From Actinomycetota bacterium (GTDB lineage: Bacteria > Actinomycetota > Humimicrobiia > Humimicrobiales > Humimicrobiaceae), in assembly GCA_003155275.1 (NCBI GenBank), contig PMCC01000165.1, forward strand, positions 5,987-15,571: 9,585 bases of DNA. Reading direction: 5' to 3'. The position numbers and the translations under genes are program-made. Shown in pieces: positions 6,816-9,585 of the stretch. Positions within the stretch are counted from its first letter, which is position 1. Each line of letters starts with the position of its first letter. The notes beneath the pieces were generated by a model that was not told the DNA's origin, ran no database searches, and saw only the letters and a program-made list of their open reading frames with translations.

Positions 6816-8858
6816 TCAATAAATAATATCTTTTTTAAAGTAAAGCGCCGAAAGTGGGGGCAGAGTGACAGAAATCGTAAATGGTCTGCCGTGGGTGCTC
6901 TTTTTTGAGGCGATGATTTTACCTGAATTCCTATAGTCGCTTCCGCCATAGGCTACTGAATCGCTATTAAATATTTCAACCCACTCCCCGTCATACGGTA
7001 CACCTATCTCGTACTTATATCTTATGGTTGGCGTAAAGTTGTGGACAATGACAATGATGTTTTCAATTTTTCTATCCGGGCTTTCAGTATTACCGCCAAT
7101 ACCGGTTTTCCTTAAAAAAATTATTATGTTCTTACGTGCATCACTTGAGTCTATCCATTCGAAATTCTCCGGTTTAAAATCATTTTTATAAAGAGCGGTT
7201 TCGTTAAAATATATCTTATTCAAGTCAGCAACGATCCGCTGTATGCCGCAGTGTGATTCATATTTAGTCTCGGACCAATCAAGAAAACTCTCGTGATCCC
7301 ATTCCTTCCTCTGAGCAAATTCGTTTCCCATAAAAAGCAGTTTTTTACCGGGAAAAGAATACATGTAGCCTAGTAAAAGCCTTAAGTTTGTAAATTGCTG
7401 CCGGATGTCTCCCGGCATTTTTTCAAGAAGGGATCTTTTGCCATAAACGACTTCATCATGTGATAAAGGAAGTAAGAAATTTTCAAAAAAGGCATAAAAG
7501 AAAGCAAAAATCAGGCCATTTTTGTGAAGCTTCCAATAAGTAGGGTCTTTGGAAAAATATTCAAGGGTATCGTGCATCCAACCCATGTTCCACTTCATTC
7601 CGAACCCGAGTCCGCCAGCATATTTTGGCTTTGTAACTGAAGGCCAAGCAGTTGCTTCCTCTGCTATTATCTGTACATCCGGAAAACTTCCGTAGAGAGC
7701 TTCATTTAAATCTTTTATAAAATCAACTGCCTCCAGGTTTTCCCTTCCGCCATACTTGTTTGGTACCCACTCTCCTTTTTTTCGTGAAAAATCAAGATAT
7801 AGCATTGATGAGACTCCATCGACTCTCAGTCCGTCAGCATGGTATTTATCAAGCCAGAACATTGCACTGCTTATAAGGAACTCTTTTACTTCGGTCCTGC
7901 CATAGTTAAAAATCAGGCTTTTCCAGTCCGGGTGAAAACCTTTTTTAGGGTCTTCATACTCATACAGGCAAGTTCCATCAAAATTAGCCAACCCGTGTGC
8001 ATCACTGGGAAAATGCGAGGGCACCCAGTCAAGTATTACTCCTATATCGTTCTGGTGAAGCAGGTCAATCAAATACATCAGATCCTGCGGCGTTCCATAG
8101 CGTGATGTTGAGGCAAAATATCCTGTAATCTGGTATCCCCAGGAACCATAGAAAGGATGTTCCATGACCGGCATAAGTTCTACGTGGGTAAACCCCATCC
8201 TTTTCGTATATTCCGCAAGGCAGGGCGCAATTTCACGGTAGCCGGCAAATCTTTTTAATGTGCCGGATACTCCAGATACACTGGACACTCCGGACATTTT
8301 TGATGCGTGGAATTCTACGGGTACTATAGAGTTACAGTCAGAAGGGCTTTTCCATGAACCAAGATGAAGCTCATATATGGAAATCGGGTTATCCAGACTG
8401 TTTTTTAAGTGCCGGTTTTTCATCCATTCTTCATCATTCCAGCAGTACCCATCGATGCTGTGAACAATCGATGAAGTGTCAGGGGAAACTTCAGAAAAAT
8501 ATGCAAAAGGATCACTTTTATCAACTGAAAACTTTGACCTGGATGCAGTTATATGGAATTTATATAATGCTCCGTCCCCAACGCCTGGAATAAAGACTTC
8601 CCAAATACCAGAGTTATCCCGCCGTACATTCATCGGGAATGTGTGTGGGTTCCAGTCATTAAAATCTCCTACAACAGAGACGTTTTTTGCTGCTGGTGCC
8701 CAGACAGAAAAATAAGTCCCCCGGACCCCGTGGATAGTTTTCATCCGGGAACCAAATTTTTCATAAAGCTTAAAATGCCTGCCTTCTTTGAACAGGGATA
8801 TATCGTTATTACTGAAGTGGTTTAGGAAATAATTAGAAGCGGATTTTATCATTTTCAT
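6816..8858 (-). CDS. glgB: 1,4-alpha-glucan branching enzyme (GH13, CBM48)
   Basis: This enzyme cuts an alpha-1,4 chain and re-attaches it by an alpha-1,6 bond, creating glycogen branches. Domains in order are a short N-terminal extension, a CBM48 module (about 45-125, with SVWAPAAKNVSVVGDFNDWN), the GH13 barrel starting at IYELHLGSWK (161-170), and a C-terminal beta domain ending at 680. Active-site motifs are DWVPSHFP (277-284), DGLRVDGVSSM (342-352) with nucleophile Asp347, IIAEEATAW (397-405) with Glu400, and LSHDEV (465-470) with Asp468; GNEFAQ (511-516) follows. The 680 residues place it between the short (about 630) and long (about 730) bacterial types. Between GSWK and GYREIAPCL there is an extra segment encoded partly by a 9-base tandem repeat. 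The ATG at 8856-8858 has no clear ribosome site; a second ATG two codons later is possible. It is first in the minus-strand series and divergent from glgA. Confidence 0.96.
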   Translation of the reverse strand: MKMIKSASNYFLNHFSNNDISLFKEGRHFKLYEKFGSRMKTIHGVRGTYFSVWAPAAKNVSVVGDFNDWNPHTFPMNVRRDNSGIWEVFIPGVGDGALYKFHITASRSKFSVDKSDPFAYFSEVSPDTSSIVHSIDGYCWNDEEWMKNRHLKNSLDNPISIYELHLGSWKSPSDCNSIVPVEFHASKMSGVSSVSGVSGTLKRFAGYREIAPCLAEYTKRMGFTHVELMPVMEHPFYGSWGYQITGYFASTSRYGTPQDLMYLIDLLHQNDIGVILDWVPSHFPSDAHGLANFDGTCLYEYEDPKKGFHPDWKSLIFNYGRTEVKEFLISSAMFWLDKYHADGLRVDGVSSMLYLDFSRKKGEWVPNKYGGRENLEAVDFIKDLNEALYGSFPDVQIIAEEATAWPSVTKPKYAGGLGFGMKWNMGWMHDTLEYFSKDPTYWKLHKNGLIFAFFYAFFENFLLPLSHDEVVYGKRSLLEKMPGDIRQQFTNLRLLLGYMYSFPGKKLLFMGNEFAQRKEWDHESFLDWSETKYESHCGIQRIVADLNKIYFNETALYKNDFKPENFEWIDSSDARKNIIIFLRKTGIGGNTESPDRKIENIIVIVHNFTPTIRYKYEIGVPYDGEWVEIFNSDSVAYGGSDYRNSGKIIASKKSTHGRPFTISVTLPPLSALYFKKDIIY
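8259..8294 (-). repeat. Four in-frame 9-base tandem repeats inside glgB
   Basis: Read on the minus strand, the codons are TCC GGA GTG, TCC AGT GTA, TCT GGA GTA, TCC GGC ACA: four imperfect copies of one 9-base unit, encoding SGV SSV SGV SGT at residues 189-200 of GlgB. The array keeps the frame. It falls in the loop between GSWK and the GYREIA helix, away from the catalytic residues, where other branching enzymes usually have a shorter linker. Confidence 0.8.
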
Positions 8859-9002
8859 TTAAATAAAAATCTTTAATTTGTTTAAAATGAGCCATGCCAA
8901 CCCATCTGTTAGCATAGAATTATATTTTATTATAATATAAAATTATATAAAAAAATTTTTCCGGTACCATAATCAGGATAATAATAAAAAAGGGGATTAA
9001 AA
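8859..9002. promoter_or_regulatory. Divergent AT-rich glgB/glgA regulatory spacer
   Basis: The 144 bases between the glgB and glgA starts include an almost pure A/T block (about 8918-8960). Within it, ATTTTAT (8924-8930) and ATAAAAT (8937-8943) form a perfect inverted repeat around the six-base TATAAT (8931-8936). For glgB the best -35-like word is TTGGCA on the minus strand (8895-8900), but no good -10 lies at proper distance, so its promoter is not assigned. The shared spacer would allow coordinated control of the two genes. Confidence 0.45.
8909..8936 (+). promoter_or_regulatory. Candidate sigma-70 promoter of glgA
   Basis: TTAGCA (8909-8914, four of six matches) and a perfect TATAAT (8931-8936) are separated by 16 bases. 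Transcription would begin near 8943, giving a leader of about 60 bases before the glgA ATG. The -10 box is the centre of the inverted repeat 8924-8943, so a protein binding there could block it. Confidence 0.45.
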
Positions 9003-9585
9003 ATGAAGGTCGCAATGTGCGTGTCGGAAGCAGTACCTTTTGCAAAAACTGGAGGTCTTGCCGATGTTGCAGGCGCTCTGCCCGCCGCATTGAGAAAAAA
9101 GGACGTTGATGTATTTGTTATAATGCCTGGCTATAAATCCATATTTGAGATTAATTACCCGATGCAATTAGTGTCTGCCGGTGTAAAGTTGCAAATGAAC
9201 GACAGCTGTAGCATAGAGTTTGACCTCTATAAGACCACTTTAAACAATGTTGATTTTTATTTTATAAGAAATGACAGCCTTTTTGGGAGGGCAAACCTGT
9301 ATGGTACGTCGCAGGGTGATTATACTGATAATAACTTAAGATTCGGCTTTTTTTCTAAAGCAATTTTTAAGGCTCTGGAACTTATATCAGCTATTCCGGA
9401 CATAATCCATCTGCATGATCACCATTTTGGTCTGGCTGCGTTGCTCCTGCATGATATTAAAAAACATGACAAGGCAACACCTTATAAAGATACAAAGACA
9501 GTTTTTACTATACATAATATTGCTTATCAGGGAGTCTATGGCAGCGAAACACTCCAATTATGCGGTTTAAGCAGGAAATATTTTA
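9003..9585 (+). CDS. glgA: Glycogen synthase (ADP-glucose type, GT5), N-terminal part
   Basis: The first 194 codons are present; the gene is open at the right edge, so it is partial rather than broken. The enzyme transfers glucose from ADP-glucose to the non-reducing end of an alpha-1,4-glucan. The GT5 N-terminal Rossmann domain is clear: SEAVPFAKTGGLADVAGALP (8-27), with Lys15 and the glycine pair that contact ADP-glucose; VIMPGY (39-44); the DNNLRFGFFSKA segment (109-120); HLHDHHF (136-142), where most homologues have HDW; and TVFTIHNIAYQG (166-177). AAGGGG lies seven bases before the ATG, a good ribosome site. It is divergent from glgB with a promoter candidate in the spacer. The missing part should hold the C-terminal nucleotide-binding domain. 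Confidence 0.95.
   Translation, partial: MKVAMCVSEAVPFAKTGGLADVAGALPAALRKKDVDVFVIMPGYKSIFEINYPMQLVSAGVKLQMNDSCSIEFDLYKTTLNNVDFYFIRNDSLFGRANLYGTSQGDYTDNNLRFGFFSKAIFKALELISAIPDIIHLHDHHFGLAALLLHDIKKHDKATPYKDTKTVFTIHNIAYQGVYGSETLQLCGLSRKYF

Noticed and set aside
6752..6949. 65-codon minus-strand frame spanning the end of glgB and the spacer
   Set aside because: Most of it overlaps the conserved glgB C-terminus in another frame, and the part in the spacer has no recognisable sequence.
1..9585. CRISPR array, tRNA/rRNA gene, insertion sequence, phage or defence system
   Set aside because: No regularly spaced repeats, terminal inverted repeats, transposase or integrase motifs, or tRNA-like folds were seen; almost all the sequence is accounted for by housekeeping and glycogen genes.

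Overview
The window is an AT-rich bacterial chromosomal segment carrying a compact glycogen (alpha-1,4/1,6-glucan) locus. It is flanked on the left by two housekeeping genes. The ADP-glucose route (GlgC, GlgA, GlgB) and ATG starts with modest Shine-Dalgarno sites are bacterial. The lineage cannot be fixed from the sequence. The GlgC signature (GKRL rather than GTRL, plus WYTGTTDAI) and the dCMP deaminase N-terminus ([15 protein letters not shown]) recall actinobacterial and other Gram-positive homologues from memory, but this is only a hint. An uncultured AT-rich anaerobe would fit.

Layout. Positions 1-113 (minus) hold the first 37 codons of a protein that looks like the N-terminus of a TsaC/Sua5 threonylcarbamoyl-AMP synthase. 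It is preceded by a short overlapping leader ORF (110-166). A divergent 216-base spacer follows, then a dCMP/cytidine-type deaminase (383-838, plus). This gene converges on a four-gene minus-strand series, which in transcription order is glgB (8858-6816), a GH57/DUF3536 glycoside hydrolase (6683-4134), malQ (3981-2281) and glgC (2188-923). glgA starts divergently at 9003 and runs off the right edge.

How the genes work together. GlgC makes ADP-glucose from glucose-1-phosphate and ATP. GlgA extends alpha-1,4 chains with it, and GlgB adds alpha-1,6 branches. MalQ disproportionates linear maltodextrins. The GH57/DUF3536 protein is a predicted alpha-glucan-active enzyme of unproven specificity. 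No phosphorylase (GlgP) or GlgX-type debranching enzyme lies in the window. The gaps between the four minus-strand genes are wide (92-152 bases) and hold hairpins and one reasonable promoter candidate, so they may not form one simple operon. The 144-base glgB/glgA spacer is extremely AT-rich and contains a good sigma-70-type promoter candidate for glgA.

There is no sign of a mobile element, CRISPR array, tRNA/rRNA or defence system. The less ordinary details are a 9-base tandem repeat inside glgB, an insertion in MalQ, a cysteine cluster in the GH57 protein, a 12-mer shared by two spacers, and the leader ORF at the left edge.
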